Positions 18,137 through 27,288 of a DNA stretch of 64,000 bases are shown here, one piece after another. Position numbers and translations under genes: made by a program. This stretch comes from Bacteroidota bacterium. GTDB taxonomy: Bacteria > Bacteroidota > Bacteroidia > Chitinophagales > Saprospiraceae. Position 1 is the stretch's first letter. Each line of letters starts with the position of its first letter. The notes under the pieces are model-generated. The model saw only the letters and a list, made by a program, of their open reading frames with translations, did no database searches and was not told the origin of the DNA. The stretch spans positions 62,001 through 126,000 of the forward strand of contig JAIUPL010000006.1 of the NCBI GenBank assembly GCA_020160935.1, given 5' to 3'.

Positions 18137-18829
18137 TTAGTTGTTGCGCAACATCGCCGCTACACCGGGAACGCCTGTAGTGGCTGGTTCGGCCACTATG
18201 GTTAAGTTGGGCATGGATGCCAGTTCATAGTTTACCTGTGGTTTCGGGTCAATGTAATAAAACGGAATATTTCGCCTTGCATACACCATCAAACTGGCGG
18301 CAGGATATACCTGAAGAGATGTCCCTACAATCAGAAAAATATCGGCTTGCTGTGCCAGTTCTGCCGCAGCACCCAGCATGGGCACAAATTCGCCAAACCA
18401 CACGATATGGGGACGAAGTTGGTAACCGCGTTCACAGGTGTCGCCCATTTCAATATCTGTTTCGCAGGGGTACACCAGTTGTTCAAAACGCTCCGAACGC
18501 ACCTTGCGCAGTTCACCATGCAAATGTAAAACGCGGGTACTTCCGGCGCGTTCATGCAGGTCGTCCACGTTTTGAGTTATTACATGCACGTCAAAATCCT
18601 TTTCCAGTTCCGCAAGTGCCGTATGGCCCATATTGGGTTGTACATCAAAGAGTTGTGCGCGGCGCTGATTGTAAAAACGCAACACCAGTTCCGGGTTGGC
18701 TGCCCATGCTTCGGGTGTAGCCACCTCTTCTATTCGGTGTTGTTCCCACAATCCATCTGCATCACGGAATGTTTTGATCCCGCTTTCGGCAGAAATGCCC
18801 GCACCTGTCAACACCACTACTTTTTTCAT
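18137..18829 (-). CDS. cobB: NAD-dependent sirtuin deacylase (SIR2/CobB class III)
   Basis: 230 residues. NAD-binding motifs GAGISAESGIKTFRD and TQNVDDLHERAGS and the catalytic His in LHLHGEL are intact. Tyr and Arg in FYNQRRAQL are the residues that let class III sirtuins accept succinyl- or malonyl-lysine. Where CobB-type enzymes carry four zinc cysteines, only two are visible (PCETDIEMGDTCERG) before RPHIVWFGE, so the zinc site is incomplete. It removes acyl groups from protein lysines using NAD. The start overlaps the stop of the permease gene by 4 bp, so the two are co-transcribed. Confidence 0.92.
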   Translation of the reverse strand: MKKVVVLTGAGISAESGIKTFRDADGLWEQHRIEEVATPEAWAANPELVLRFYNQRRAQLFDVQPNMGHTALAELEKDFDVHVITQNVDDLHERAGSTRVLHLHGELRKVRSERFEQLVYPCETDIEMGDTCERGYQLRPHIVWFGEFVPMLGAAAELAQQADIFLIVGTSLQVYPAASLMVYARRNIPFYYIDPKPQVNYELASMPNLTIVAEPATTGVPGVAAMLRNN

Positions 18830-20763
18830 CCGGCCGCACTTTTTTTAGCGGCCAGCCTGCTGTGGCTGTATCCGTATCCGAAGTAAATCGTGAGGCCGAT
18901 GATCAACCAGATCAAAAAGCCAAACCAACTTTTTGCAGGTATCTGTGCCATCATGTAAAAACAGGAAACCAGCCCCAGCATGGGTATGAGCGACAGGTTG
19001 TGTCGGAATGCCATCACAGCCAGCGCGAGGCTTGTCAGTACAAAAAGCCACATAGGGATTTTGTGTTTGAACACATCCCAGCCCGATTCATATTTGTGAA
19101 CATCCGAGGCGGGAATACGCTGAACGGCATCTGCATACTGATTGGCATCGAGCGCCGATAAATAGGCCACCAGATCGCCACCGGCCTGTGCCATGCCTGC
19201 ACTGTCGCGCTGCAAAAGAATGGCTTTTGTAGCAGATACTTCGTTTTCCGACAGTTTTCCAACCAGTTTGTCCGCTTCGCGAATTTGGGGCGCGTTGCTA
19301 ATCCAGTCTACAGTGTCCTGGCGGAATTGTGTGAACAAAAATGCGGCCATGCCCAGCAGCAGCGCCGGGAAAATCCATTTGCCATTGATATATGGCGTGC
19401 GGAATTTGCCGCGCGGCGCATCTGGCGTCAGTTGCAGTTTCAATACGCCGGCACACACCAATACAAATGCAAACAAGGTGCCCATGCTACACAAATCGAG
19501 CACCGTATCGCTCGGAATAAACAGCATGGGAATGATGACAAACAAACCTGTTATGATCGTGGCATATGCAGGCGTACGGTATTTCGGGTGAATTTCCGAA
19601 AAGCGGGGCGGCAGCAGCCCGTCGCGGCTCATGGTCATCCAGATACGTGGCTGGCCCAGTTGGAAAACCAGGAATACACCGGCCATGGCCACCACAGCAC
19701 TGACGGCAATGATGCCTGAAAACCATTTCAGGTTGATTTTCTGGAACACATACGCCAGCGGGTCGTTTACATCCAGTTCCTTGTAATTGACCATTCCAGT
19801 GAGTACCAATGCAATGATGATGTACAAGATGGTGCAAATAATAATGGAATACACCATGGCACGAGGGAGGTCGCGTTGCGGGTTTTTGCATTCTTCGGCA
19901 GTAGTCGACAAGGCATCGAAGCCGATATAGGCAAAAAATACCGATGAAACGCCCCCCATTACGCCACCAAAACCATTTGGAATAAAGGGATGCCAGTTGG
20001 CAGTGTCTACATAACCAGCGCCCACGATGATGACCAGGATAACAACGATGAGTTTCAGCACCACCATAATATTACCGGCAGTTTTAGACTCTTTCATGCC
20101 TATATACACCAGTGCCGTTATCAGAATCGACATGATGATGGCTGGAATATCCATGATAATACGCAAACCGCCCAGGTTCGGCGCATTTTCCCAGGCTGTC
20201 CAGGCTTCGCGTTCGCCATCGCTGAGACTGGCTACATCGGCCCCTCCTTTCAGCATGGCAGAAACGGCGGTGTGGCCTTCGTGCGCACTGACGTAATCGA
20301 TGGTAGCCCAGGAAGCGATATGCCAGCCCATGCTTTCACACAGTCCTGTGAAATAGCCCGACCATGAAACGGCCACGGTAATATTTCCCACCGCATATTC
20401 CATCACAAGTGCCCAGCCGATGATCCATGCGATCAATTCGCCAAACGCTACATAGGAATACGTGTAGGCGCTTCCGGAAACAGGCAGCAAGGACGCAAAT
20501 TCAGCATAAGCGAAGGCGGCAAACCCGCAGGCCACGGCTGTAAATATGAACAGAAATACCACCGCCGGGCCGCCGCTATAACTGGCCGATCCAATGGTGC
20601 TGAAAATACCCGCCCCGATGATGGCAGCAATACCAAGGGCTGTCAGATCGATTACACGAAGGTTTTTATCCAAACCTCCTGTGCCGTGAATTTCTTCCTG
20701 TTGCGCAGTAGCAATGGCGTCGGGGACTGATTTTTTTCTGAAAATATTTGATAGAAAAGACAT
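18826..20763 (-). CDS. APC superfamily amino acid permease
   Basis: 645 residues. The N-terminal GLDKNLRVIDLTALGIAAIIGAGIFSTIG is the cationic-amino-acid-transporter type signature, and about 12-14 transmembrane helices follow. VFFAYIGFDALSTTAEE is another conserved family segment. Two unusual loops are seen: about 45 residues between the third and fourth helix pairs (SAHEGHTAVSAMLKGGADVA) and about 80 soluble residues near position 470-560 (IREADKLVGKLSENEVSATK) before the last helices. The role is amino acid uptake across the inner membrane; the substrate is not readable. It is followed by the sirtuin gene with a 4-bp overlap. Confidence 0.9.
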   Translation of the reverse strand: MSFLSNIFRKKSVPDAIATAQQEEIHGTGGLDKNLRVIDLTALGIAAIIGAGIFSTIGSASYSGGPAVVFLFIFTAVACGFAAFAYAEFASLLPVSGSAYTYSYVAFGELIAWIIGWALVMEYAVGNITVAVSWSGYFTGLCESMGWHIASWATIDYVSAHEGHTAVSAMLKGGADVASLSDGEREAWTAWENAPNLGGLRIIMDIPAIIMSILITALVYIGMKESKTAGNIMVVLKLIVVILVIIVGAGYVDTANWHPFIPNGFGGVMGGVSSVFFAYIGFDALSTTAEECKNPQRDLPRAMVYSIIICTILYIIIALVLTGMVNYKELDVNDPLAYVFQKINLKWFSGIIAVSAVVAMAGVFLVFQLGQPRIWMTMSRDGLLPPRFSEIHPKYRTPAYATIITGLFVIIPMLFIPSDTVLDLCSMGTLFAFVLVCAGVLKLQLTPDAPRGKFRTPYINGKWIFPALLLGMAAFLFTQFRQDTVDWISNAPQIREADKLVGKLSENEVSATKAILLQRDSAGMAQAGGDLVAYLSALDANQYADAVQRIPASDVHKYESGWDVFKHKIPMWLFVLTSLALAVMAFRHNLSLIPMLGLVSCFYMMAQIPAKSWFGFLIWLIIGLTIYFGYGYSHSRLAAKKSAAG

Positions 20764-20934
20764 AGGGCAGTCGGGTAAACAAGTGATTTTTGCGGGGCAA
20801 ATTAGGGTTTTCCCGAAATTTAATGCCTATCCCGAAAAGAAAGCGCGAGGTATCATTCCGAAAGCACAGAAATGTGAACGGTCTTTCATGACCTCTATGC
20901 GTGGATTTGGTATAAAATCCGATGCAAAATGCCC

Positions 20935-20942
20935 TATTTTTG
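20935..20942 (+). promoter_or_regulatory. Possible -7 box (TATTTTTG) upstream of the DedA gene
   Basis: Matches the Bacteroidota TAnnTTTG -7 consensus 36 bp before the chosen start. A TTTG at 20906-20909 could be the -33 element but its spacing (25 bp) is longer than usual. Confidence 0.4.
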
Positions 20943-20978
20943 CGCGCTTTCCAATTAAATGACTTCCTGAAATTAATT

Positions 20979-21653
20979 ATGCTCGATCTGCTGACGCAAT
21001 TCATAGATATTATTCGCCACCTCGATGTTCACCTCGAAAACATCATGCGCGAATATGAACTTGGTACATACCTCATATTGGCCCTCATTATTTTTTGTGA
21101 AACCGGTCTCGTGGTTACCCCTTTTTTGCCGGGCGATTCGCTTTTGTTTGCTGCTGGCGCCATCACCGCAAAAACTGGCATCCTCAGTATCTGGCTGCTC
21201 ATACCATTGCTCTTTCTGGCTGCCATCCTGGGCGACAACACCAATTATTTTTTTGGAAAATACCTGGGAGGCAAGGTTTTTACCCGCGACTACTGGTTTT
21301 TGAAAAAGTCGTACATCGATAAAACCCAGGAGTTTTATGAGCGATATGGAGGACGTACCCTGGTGATTGCTCGTTTTGTGCCGATTGTACGCACATTCGC
21401 CCCTTTTGTGGCGGGTGTAGGCTCTATGTTTTACAGCCGGTTCATCGGATACTGTCTGGCAGGAGGAGCCTTGTGGGTAACAACCCTGACGCTCGCCGGG
21501 TATTTCCTGGGGTCACAGCCATTTGTAAAAAACAACTTTGAAATTGTCATTTTTGCCGTCATCGGTATTTCACTGATACCGATTGTAGTTGAATTCATTC
21601 GTGCGCGTTTGAAAGGTAAAAATGCTACACCCAAATCTGATGACCATGTTTAA
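20979..21653 (+). CDS. DedA family membrane protein
   Basis: 224 residues from the ATG at 20979, chosen because the family N-terminus (MLDLLTQFIDIIRHLDVHL) aligns with E. coli DedA there; an in-frame ATG at 20922 would add 19 residues. Conserved segments are FCETGLVVTPFLPGDSLLFA, GDNTNYFFGKYLGG and RFVPIVRTFAPFVAGVG, the last carrying the functional Arg residues. Five or so membrane segments are present. DedA proteins support membrane homeostasis, and some members flip polyprenyl phosphate or phospholipids. The stop overlaps the start of the thioesterase gene by 8 bp. Confidence 0.93.
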   Translation: MLDLLTQFIDIIRHLDVHLENIMREYELGTYLILALIIFCETGLVVTPFLPGDSLLFAAGAITAKTGILSIWLLIPLLFLAAILGDNTNYFFGKYLGGKVFTRDYWFLKKSYIDKTQEFYERYGGRTLVIARFVPIVRTFAPFVAGVGSMFYSRFIGYCLAGGALWVTTLTLAGYFLGSQPFVKNNFEIVIFAVIGISLIPIVVEFIRARLKGKNATPKSDDHV

Positions 21654-22077
21654 AACGCCTGTTTCCCTGCGTTGGGCGGATATGGACCCTAATTTTCACC
21701 TGCGCCATTCGGTTTATTACGATTTTGCAGCAACAGCACGGGTCGAATTCCTGTCGGCGTACGGCTTGTCTACCCATTTGATGCTCGAACAACATGTAGG
21801 GCCGATATTATTCAGGGAAGAAGCCATTTTCCGAAAAGAGGTGCGGCCGGGCGATCAGTTGTATATCACCACCGCTATTACGAAGTTGCGTCGCGATGGA
21901 TCGCGGTTTTCATTCCGGCACGAATTGATCCGAGCGCGCGACGGCGCTGTATGCGCCGTCATGAATATCGATGGCGCCTGGATCAATACCCAATTGCGCA
22001 AACTCACAGCGCCTCCGACTACTGTTGTCGAATTGATGGAAGGCGCACCCAAAGCGGAGGATTTTGTCTGGGAGTGA
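21646..22077 (+). CDS. Hotdog-fold acyl-CoA thioesterase (4HBT type)
   Basis: 143 residues from the ATG at 21646; in-frame ATGs at 21640 and 21622 are alternatives. The N-terminal LRWADMDPNFHLRHSVYYDF carries the Asp and His positions of the 4-hydroxybenzoyl-CoA thioesterase active site, and RPGDQLYITTAITKLRRDGS is the following strand pair. It hydrolyses acyl-CoA thioesters; the chain preference is unknown. Overlap with the DedA gene implies translational coupling. Confidence 0.88.
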   Translation: MFKTPVSLRWADMDPNFHLRHSVYYDFAATARVEFLSAYGLSTHLMLEQHVGPILFREEAIFRKEVRPGDQLYITTAITKLRRDGSRFSFRHELIRARDGAVCAVMNIDGAWINTQLRKLTAPPTTVVELMEGAPKAEDFVWE

Positions 22078-22080
22078 AAT

Positions 22081-22207
22081 GTTTGTGGTTTGGTGTTTTG
22101 GTGTTTTGGAAGGGTAGGGCAGCATAAGTGGTAAAATATGCCACTTAATCTTTACCCCTCAATGCCAAGAGCAAAGTCCACCAAAACACCAAAACACCAA
22201 AACACCC
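22081..22207. repeat. Hairpin with tandem 8-bp-unit arms between convergent genes
   Basis: The right arm holds three tandem CACCAAAA units (22179-22202) plus CACCC, ending 1 base before the M43 protease stop codon. The left arm (22089-22109) holds the complementary TTTTGGTG units and begins 11 bp after the thioesterase stop. In the middle AAGTGG and CCACTT form a smaller stem. The whole gap between the two convergent genes is used up by this structure. The design (short tandem units in inverted arms) matches the hairpins at 28.2, 45.0 and 55.2 kb, but the unit sequence is different. Confidence 0.75.
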
Positions 22208-22208
22208 C

Positions 22209-23744
22209 TCACTTCAACACCGTCAGTTTACGAACTGCCCGCCCTTTCTCCGTGCTCAGCACGACAAAATACACACCATTGGCAAGCCCGCTCGTTGAGA
22301 TTTCCAGTGTTGTATTTCCGGCGCCCAGGTCGATACCATTTTGTTCGTACACCATTTCTCCAGCCGGGTTGACAATGCTCAACGAAGTGGTAAATCCGTT
22401 ATCAGCCTGAATGGCAACATATGCCTTGTCATCAGGAGAAACCGGATTGGGATATATGTTCCAGGCATTCAAATCTTCAATACTTTTTACGGCCGAAGTG
22501 GTCGGCGTGCGGAAAGAACTGGTTTTTGCCGGCGCGCAGGTTACATATTCATTGAAAGGGCGTACCCGCCAGTAGTAATTTCTGTTGGCCTGCAAAGTGG
22601 TGTACAACAGCGAAGTAGTAGTGGCCGGAACAATGACGGACTGAAAACTGGTGGTAGCGAAGAAAGTGGAAATATCAAACTCAATCAGGTAGTACGTAGC
22701 GCCGGGAACGGATTGCCATTGTAACAGCACTTCGTCATAAAATTCCTGTGTAGCGCCCCCAATCGGAGAGATCAACAGGTTGTCGGGAACCGAAATTTCC
22801 TCTGCTGCAGGTGTGTACGTGTTGTCGAGGTAGTTGCGGTCATTTGAAGCCCTGTCGGAGAGCACCACGCTCACTTGCCCCGGCGTAAACTGATAGTCTG
22901 TACAGCCGATGAAATAGCCCATAAAATTGTTTTCCATCGGGTCGACAGGGTTGCTCAGCGGATCGAGCGCGGCGCCGGTATAGGTTGCGCAGCCGTTTGC
23001 GCCATATCCAAAATTGTAGTCTTCGGGTGTATCGCAAATTTCATCGGCTGCTGACTGACAGTTGGAGCCGTCTGCACGTTCAGTGAGGGGACCGCCGGGA
23101 GATACCACAGGTGCTACCGGCCAGGTGGGGTCGTTCACGCCATCAAAAGGGTTGGATTCGTACCCGAGGAAAGTATGGGGCAAGGCAAAGAAGTGTCCCA
23201 CTTCGTGGGGCAGGGTTCCATTGCCATTGCCATTGATCTGGTCTTTGCGAGCCACTACCCAGTCGCGGTCTGAATTGTTGAAACCAAGAATGCTCGGATC
23301 ATCAAACACCTGATTTACCACATATACATTTAAGGCATTTTGATTCCGGCGGCTATTCATCAGAAATTCGTTGGTTTGTCCGGAGTACACTGAATTGCTG
23401 TTGATAGAGCGATCTATCAGGCCGTAGGTTGTGTGTGGCTTTATATAAAACCGAAAATCCATAGGGGCGTATGCCTCATTCATATCGCACAACTGATCGA
23501 GCACAAAGCGGTCCTTATGGCGCCCTTCTCCTGCTGCATCGGCAGTGAGGTGAAAGAAAATCGGAATATATTGGACTTCATTTCTTTCGCTTGTCAGAAC
23601 CTGTTGTTGATAGGTACGAACCCGGGGAAGCATGTGTTCAATCTGTTGTGCGGTGGTATTGCCACACACAGGAAGCCCTTGCTGGGCAGAAGCACTGGAA
23701 ACGCTACAGGCAACAGCCAGCAATACAGATATGAATATCTTCAT
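22209..23744 (-). CDS. Secreted M43 pappalysin-like metalloprotease with T9SS domain
   Basis: 511 residues from the ATG at 23742-23744, giving a signal peptide (VLLAVACSVSSASAQ). The zinc motif LPHEVGHFFALPHTF near residue 180 fits HEXXHxxGxxH except that Ala replaces the usual Gly; the Met-turn is NPMENNFMGY-like (DPMENNFMGYFIGC). Cys residues around the site could form disulphides. A fibronectin-type-III-like domain (about 340-420, NRNYYWRVRPFNEY) and a type A T9SS domain (WNIYPNPVSPDDKAYV ... NGVYFVVLST) follow. An extracellular protease is the expected product. It is convergent with the thioesterase gene. Confidence 0.9.
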   Translation of the reverse strand: MKIFISVLLAVACSVSSASAQQGLPVCGNTTAQQIEHMLPRVRTYQQQVLTSERNEVQYIPIFFHLTADAAGEGRHKDRFVLDQLCDMNEAYAPMDFRFYIKPHTTYGLIDRSINSNSVYSGQTNEFLMNSRRNQNALNVYVVNQVFDDPSILGFNNSDRDWVVARKDQINGNGNGTLPHEVGHFFALPHTFLGYESNPFDGVNDPTWPVAPVVSPGGPLTERADGSNCQSAADEICDTPEDYNFGYGANGCATYTGAALDPLSNPVDPMENNFMGYFIGCTDYQFTPGQVSVVLSDRASNDRNYLDNTYTPAAEEISVPDNLLISPIGGATQEFYDEVLLQWQSVPGATYYLIEFDISTFFATTSFQSVIVPATTTSLLYTTLQANRNYYWRVRPFNEYVTCAPAKTSSFRTPTTSAVKSIEDLNAWNIYPNPVSPDDKAYVAIQADNGFTTSLSIVNPAGEMVYEQNGIDLGAGNTTLEISTSGLANGVYFVVLSTEKGRAVRKLTVLK

Positions 23745-24080
23745 GGAGAAAGTTTGATTTGCTAAAATGAAATAATCCGCAAAGTTACATGCAGTTTGGC
23801 TTCCAAAAAGATATGTAATAGCAAATTCATACATTTTTGCCACCTTTGCCTGAAGCGGGTTGGCCTTGTTATTTCCCGACGATTCAGAATGGGTTTTTAT
23901 CGATAACTTAACACATCTGAATAATTTAGGCACTAACTTTGCAATAATTCTGAAAAGGTGCTTTGATTTGAGTGTTAACAAAATAATCATTTGAAACTTT
24001 TCGTTTTTTACTTTTGTTATATCTTTGTAATCAAGCATCTCGAAGAATCGAAAATTATTTCAGAATTAAATTCTGAGCCA
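23745..24080. other. Divergent intergenic region with promoters
   Basis: AT-rich gap between the M43 protease (leftward) and the CotH-like gene (rightward). It holds -7-like boxes facing left (23780-23787) and right (23934-23941 TAACTTTG; 24020-24027 TATCTTTG). No gene, RNA or repeat was recognised. Confidence 0.6.
23780..23787 (-). promoter_or_regulatory. Probable -7 box (TAACTTTG) of the M43 protease gene
   Basis: Exact match to TAnnTTTG on the minus strand, 35 bp upstream of the start codon; a TTTG lies about 16 bp further upstream as a possible -33 element. Confidence 0.55.
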
Positions 24081-25121
24081 ATGGAAAAGATACAAATTTC
24101 ACTTGCATATATTTTTCTCATCTGCCTGTTTTCCCTGTATGGAGCAGGTGTTCAAGCACAGGCGCCTGCCGACTTGCCATCGATCCTGGAACGCCTGACG
24201 GTGCAGGAAGGCGCCAAAATGACACTTGAAACAGACCTGACGACCATCATTGCCAATAAAAAAACGAATCAGTATTTTCCCGGCAACCTGATTACAGCAG
24301 ATGGAAAAACCTACAAAATAGAATTGCGCCCGAGGGGAAAATACCGCAGGAAAGTGGCTGAAATTCCACCGCTGAAAATCAAATTCAAGAAAAAAGACCT
24401 GAAAGAGGAAGGTCTCGATACCCTCAATGAAATCAAACTGGTTTTACCTTGCTTCGACAGCGACCTGGGCGACCAACTCATTGTGAAGGAATACATCGCC
24501 TACCGCATGTTCGAACACCTGACCGGTGCGTCTGTGCGTGCGCGACTGATTCGTCTGACCATTCGCGATACCCACGTGGAAAAATCAAAAAAAACCATGA
24601 TGGCGATGCTGGTAGAAGATGAAGAAGAAACCGTGGCACGAATGAACGGACAGGTAGTAGATCAGTACGGCATCCCGACCGACAGCCTGATGACTCACCA
24701 GGCTGCGCTGGTGGCTATGTTTGAATACATGATTGGCAACACGGATTGGGAAATTTCCATGATGCGCAATGTACGCCTGATCCGCTCGGCTGAAAACCCG
24801 GGAAAAGTGCTGGTTATTCCCTACGATTTTGACTTTTCAGGGTTGGTAAGCGCACCTTATTCCAGCCCGGCCTCTGAAACCGGCCTCAAAAACGTGCGGG
24901 ACAGATTTCTCATGTCGAACGGCCTGAAACCGGAAGCGCTTAAAAAGGCCGCCAAAATGCTGGTGGCTGCTAAAAAGGAATTGTATGATCTCTGCGATTC
25001 AAAATTCCTCACCCGAATCTCGTCGCAGGAAATGACGGCTTATCTGGATACTTTTTTCAATCAGATTGAATCGAATGAAGAAATACCACAGATCTTGCGG
25101 ATGCCATTGCCAACAGACTAA
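24081..25121 (+). CDS. CotH-kinase-like secreted protein
   Basis: 346 residues from the ATG at 24081, which precedes a signal peptide (YIFLICLFSLYGAGVQAQ). The body resembles the CotH protein-kinase fold: IELRPRGKYRRKV at the N-lobe, VKEYIAYRMFEHLTGASVRA, MLVEDEEETVARM, then GNTDWEISMMRNVRL and VIPYDFDFSG, which match the catalytic NxD and metal-binding DFD positions. There is no sorting domain, so a periplasmic location is likely. CotH proteins phosphorylate secreted proteins in spore formers; the target here is unknown. Assignment to CotH rests on motif reading and should be treated as probable. Confidence 0.7.
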   Translation: MEKIQISLAYIFLICLFSLYGAGVQAQAPADLPSILERLTVQEGAKMTLETDLTTIIANKKTNQYFPGNLITADGKTYKIELRPRGKYRRKVAEIPPLKIKFKKKDLKEEGLDTLNEIKLVLPCFDSDLGDQLIVKEYIAYRMFEHLTGASVRARLIRLTIRDTHVEKSKKTMMAMLVEDEEETVARMNGQVVDQYGIPTDSLMTHQAALVAMFEYMIGNTDWEISMMRNVRLIRSAENPGKVLVIPYDFDFSGLVSAPYSSPASETGLKNVRDRFLMSNGLKPEALKKAAKMLVAAKKELYDLCDSKFLTRISSQEMTAYLDTFFNQIESNEEIPQILRMPLPTD

Positions 25122-25180
25122 GCGAAGTTGCGAAAAAATAAATTTTTGGCAGCCCCTGACTATATTTTTCAAAAAGCCGC

Positions 25181-25188
25181 TATCTTTG
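25181..25188 (+). promoter_or_regulatory. -7 box (TATCTTTG) of the tRNA-Ser gene
   Basis: Exact match to the Bacteroidota TAnnTTTG element, 14 bp before the 5' end of the tRNA, the spacing expected for a short leader. Confidence 0.75.
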
Positions 25189-25202
25189 CGGCCCATCCAT
25201 AC

Positions 25203-25287
25203 GGAGGAGTGCCAGAGCGGTTTAATGGAGCGGTCTTGAAAACCGTCGTACTGAAAGGTACCGGGAGTTCGAATCTCTCCTCCTCCG
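25203..25287 (+). tRNA. tRNA-Ser (anticodon TGA)
   Basis: The 7-bp acceptor stem GGAGGAG (25203-25209) pairs with CTCCTCC (25280-25286) with G as discriminator. The anticodon loop is CTTGAAA with anticodon TGA, on a stem formed by CGGT and ACCG. A long variable arm (GTCGTACTGAAAGGTACC region) marks a class II tRNA. The T-loop is TTCGAAT. Length is 85 nt and CCA is not encoded. Confidence 0.96.
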
Positions 25288-25332
25288 CGGATTTTTAATG
25301 CAATTGCCTGATTTACAGGTGATTGCATTTTT

Positions 25333-27288
25333 TTATTTCCGCTCCCATACCAGCCCTTCTCCAGGGCCAATCTTTAGTATATTTCCTTCATAGTGCAACT
25401 TGCTACCCTTCGCTGATTCTGTTTCTGTGGAAAAACGCGGGTTCCAGTTTCCTTCGGGAAATACGACTGGGATATGCTGCACTTCATTTCGCGTATCGAG
25501 ATTGGCAGCAAAGACAAATTGCGGATCGTCTGCTTGCGTCCATACTATCACTTTCCTTTTTCCGCTGGCATCAGGTGCGAGCAACCAGGTGATTTTTTGA
25601 TCAACTATTGATTCATATATTTCCTCAGCCAAAATTTTCTGGCGATTCAATTTGTAATTCAGCGCCCGATTTTTTCCCCATACGTATGGCCCTCGCGTGC
25701 CTTTGGGGCCGTCGGGCATTTGAAAAACATACAGTTTGCTGTAATGCTCGTTCGGCGCCGGGGCAGGGTGGGGGTCTCGGCATTCAAAGCCCATACCCAT
25801 GTATGCAGGCATATCGCTTAAAAACAGGGCGATGAAAAAGCGGATTTCATTTCCATCGAGGTAAAATTTGTCAAAACGGGGGTCGTCCTTGTCGGCAGTG
25901 ATCAGGGTGAAATTCGGTGCAAACTCCCTGGACTCCAGCCATTTACGGTATTGAGCGAAATCGCCGGTGAATTTGTCGGTGCCTACGGGTTCCGATTGCA
26001 AATCGCCGAGTGTGGAATCGGCGAAAGAGGCTTCCAGGTGGTCGCATTCGTCTCCGTAGGCCATTTCTCCGGGAGGGGCGAGGAAACTCTCGGCGAAGTA
26101 GCCAAATGAAGGATTGTTTTGGCAAATATCTGCTTTTACAGCACCCAGAATATCGTAAAACTGATCGGGCTGACTTGGCACACCATCGGGCCGCATCTGT
26201 ACATGCGACATATCACCACGCATAAAATCAAACCCGAATTCTGCCTGAATCTCCTTGTAATGCCTTTTTACATACTCCCAGGCTATGGTATTGGGTTGGT
26301 CGAAATCGAGTTCCCAGTTCCGATTGTCATCTTTCGACCAGTACAAACGGTATCGCGCCAGCGGCCCGAAAATACGCGAAAAAGATTCTGGTCGGGTGAT
26401 GCGGTAGTCGCGCCAGATACGTCCTTCTTCATCTGTGATTTTTGCTTCCGGATCGGGGTCTACCTCTATACCACGATAAGGTGGGCCCATGGTGGCGGGC
26501 ACTGTTTCATAGCCTTCCGTATAGAGCAACTGCACCATTTCTTTTCTGTGTTCGAGGCGGCCGACGTAGTCGTATTTTTCGCCAAACATCAGTTCCAATC
26601 GCTCTTTTTCGGGCAGGTTATAAAAAAAATCAGTCTGTTCAGGCAACGTTTTGCCTCCGCTCCTGTTTTTAAGGTGTACGTAAAGAAGATGTTCTACTGC
26701 TCGATAAAGATCGTTTCCCTGTTGCACTATCTGTAAATCTTTTCGTTGCAGCCATTCAAAACAAACAGGGTTGGCCAATGCGGCTTCCGAGTATCTGTCC
26801 GTATGGGGCACGACATCCATGCCGACGCTCTTGCCCATCAGATGCAACACATTGATCACTGTTTTCAGTTGTTTTTCAACTGTATCCAAATGAGGAAAAC
26901 AGTTTTGAAGGGCTGCACTGAAAAATTCCGGATTGATATTCCAACTGGAAGGGCCATACAAACTTGCTACAACGCCGGGCTCCCAGATTGGAAGGATATG
27001 GATGGCATTGAACATGCGGGGTAGTGTCAGCGCATAAGGTATGATGTTCCAGAAATGCCCTATGGTACGCACATTGATGCCTACTGTTTTGGCAGTTTTC
27101 ATCCATTGGGTGTCTTTCAAACCTGAAACAGGACCTTTGATAAGGATAGCCGGATCGAAGGCGCTGTACAAGGCTTCGCCGTATAATGACTCCAGATATC
27201 CCAGTACTTCTTCGATCGGAAGTCGAAGTGCGTCTTCTGGCATACATTTTAATAAGTGCGAAAAACCTTCGTGTGTATTTTGTTTCAC
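25333..27288 (-). CDS. Alpha-amylase superfamily glycosidase-like enzyme
   Basis: 651 residues with no signal peptide, so cytoplasmic. The segments FNAIHILPIWEPGVVASLYG, KSVGMDVVPHTDRYSE, GFDFMRGDMSH near residue 358 and FGYFAESFL near 396 correspond to GH13 regions I to III, with Asp and Glu at the nucleophile and acid/base positions. A later DKDDPRFDKF may hold the third acid. A small beta domain ends the chain (VIVWTQADDPQFVFAANL). It is longer and more divergent than classic amylases, and its substrate is not readable. It stands alone, convergent with the tRNA gene. Confidence 0.75.
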   Translation of the reverse strand: MKQNTHEGFSHLLKCMPEDALRLPIEEVLGYLESLYGEALYSAFDPAILIKGPVSGLKDTQWMKTAKTVGINVRTIGHFWNIIPYALTLPRMFNAIHILPIWEPGVVASLYGPSSWNINPEFFSAALQNCFPHLDTVEKQLKTVINVLHLMGKSVGMDVVPHTDRYSEAALANPVCFEWLQRKDLQIVQQGNDLYRAVEHLLYVHLKNRSGGKTLPEQTDFFYNLPEKERLELMFGEKYDYVGRLEHRKEMVQLLYTEGYETVPATMGPPYRGIEVDPDPEAKITDEEGRIWRDYRITRPESFSRIFGPLARYRLYWSKDDNRNWELDFDQPNTIAWEYVKRHYKEIQAEFGFDFMRGDMSHVQMRPDGVPSQPDQFYDILGAVKADICQNNPSFGYFAESFLAPPGEMAYGDECDHLEASFADSTLGDLQSEPVGTDKFTGDFAQYRKWLESREFAPNFTLITADKDDPRFDKFYLDGNEIRFFIALFLSDMPAYMGMGFECRDPHPAPAPNEHYSKLYVFQMPDGPKGTRGPYVWGKNRALNYKLNRQKILAEEIYESIVDQKITWLLAPDASGKRKVIVWTQADDPQFVFAANLDTRNEVQHIPVVFPEGNWNPRFSTETESAKGSKLHYEGNILKIGPGEGLVWERK

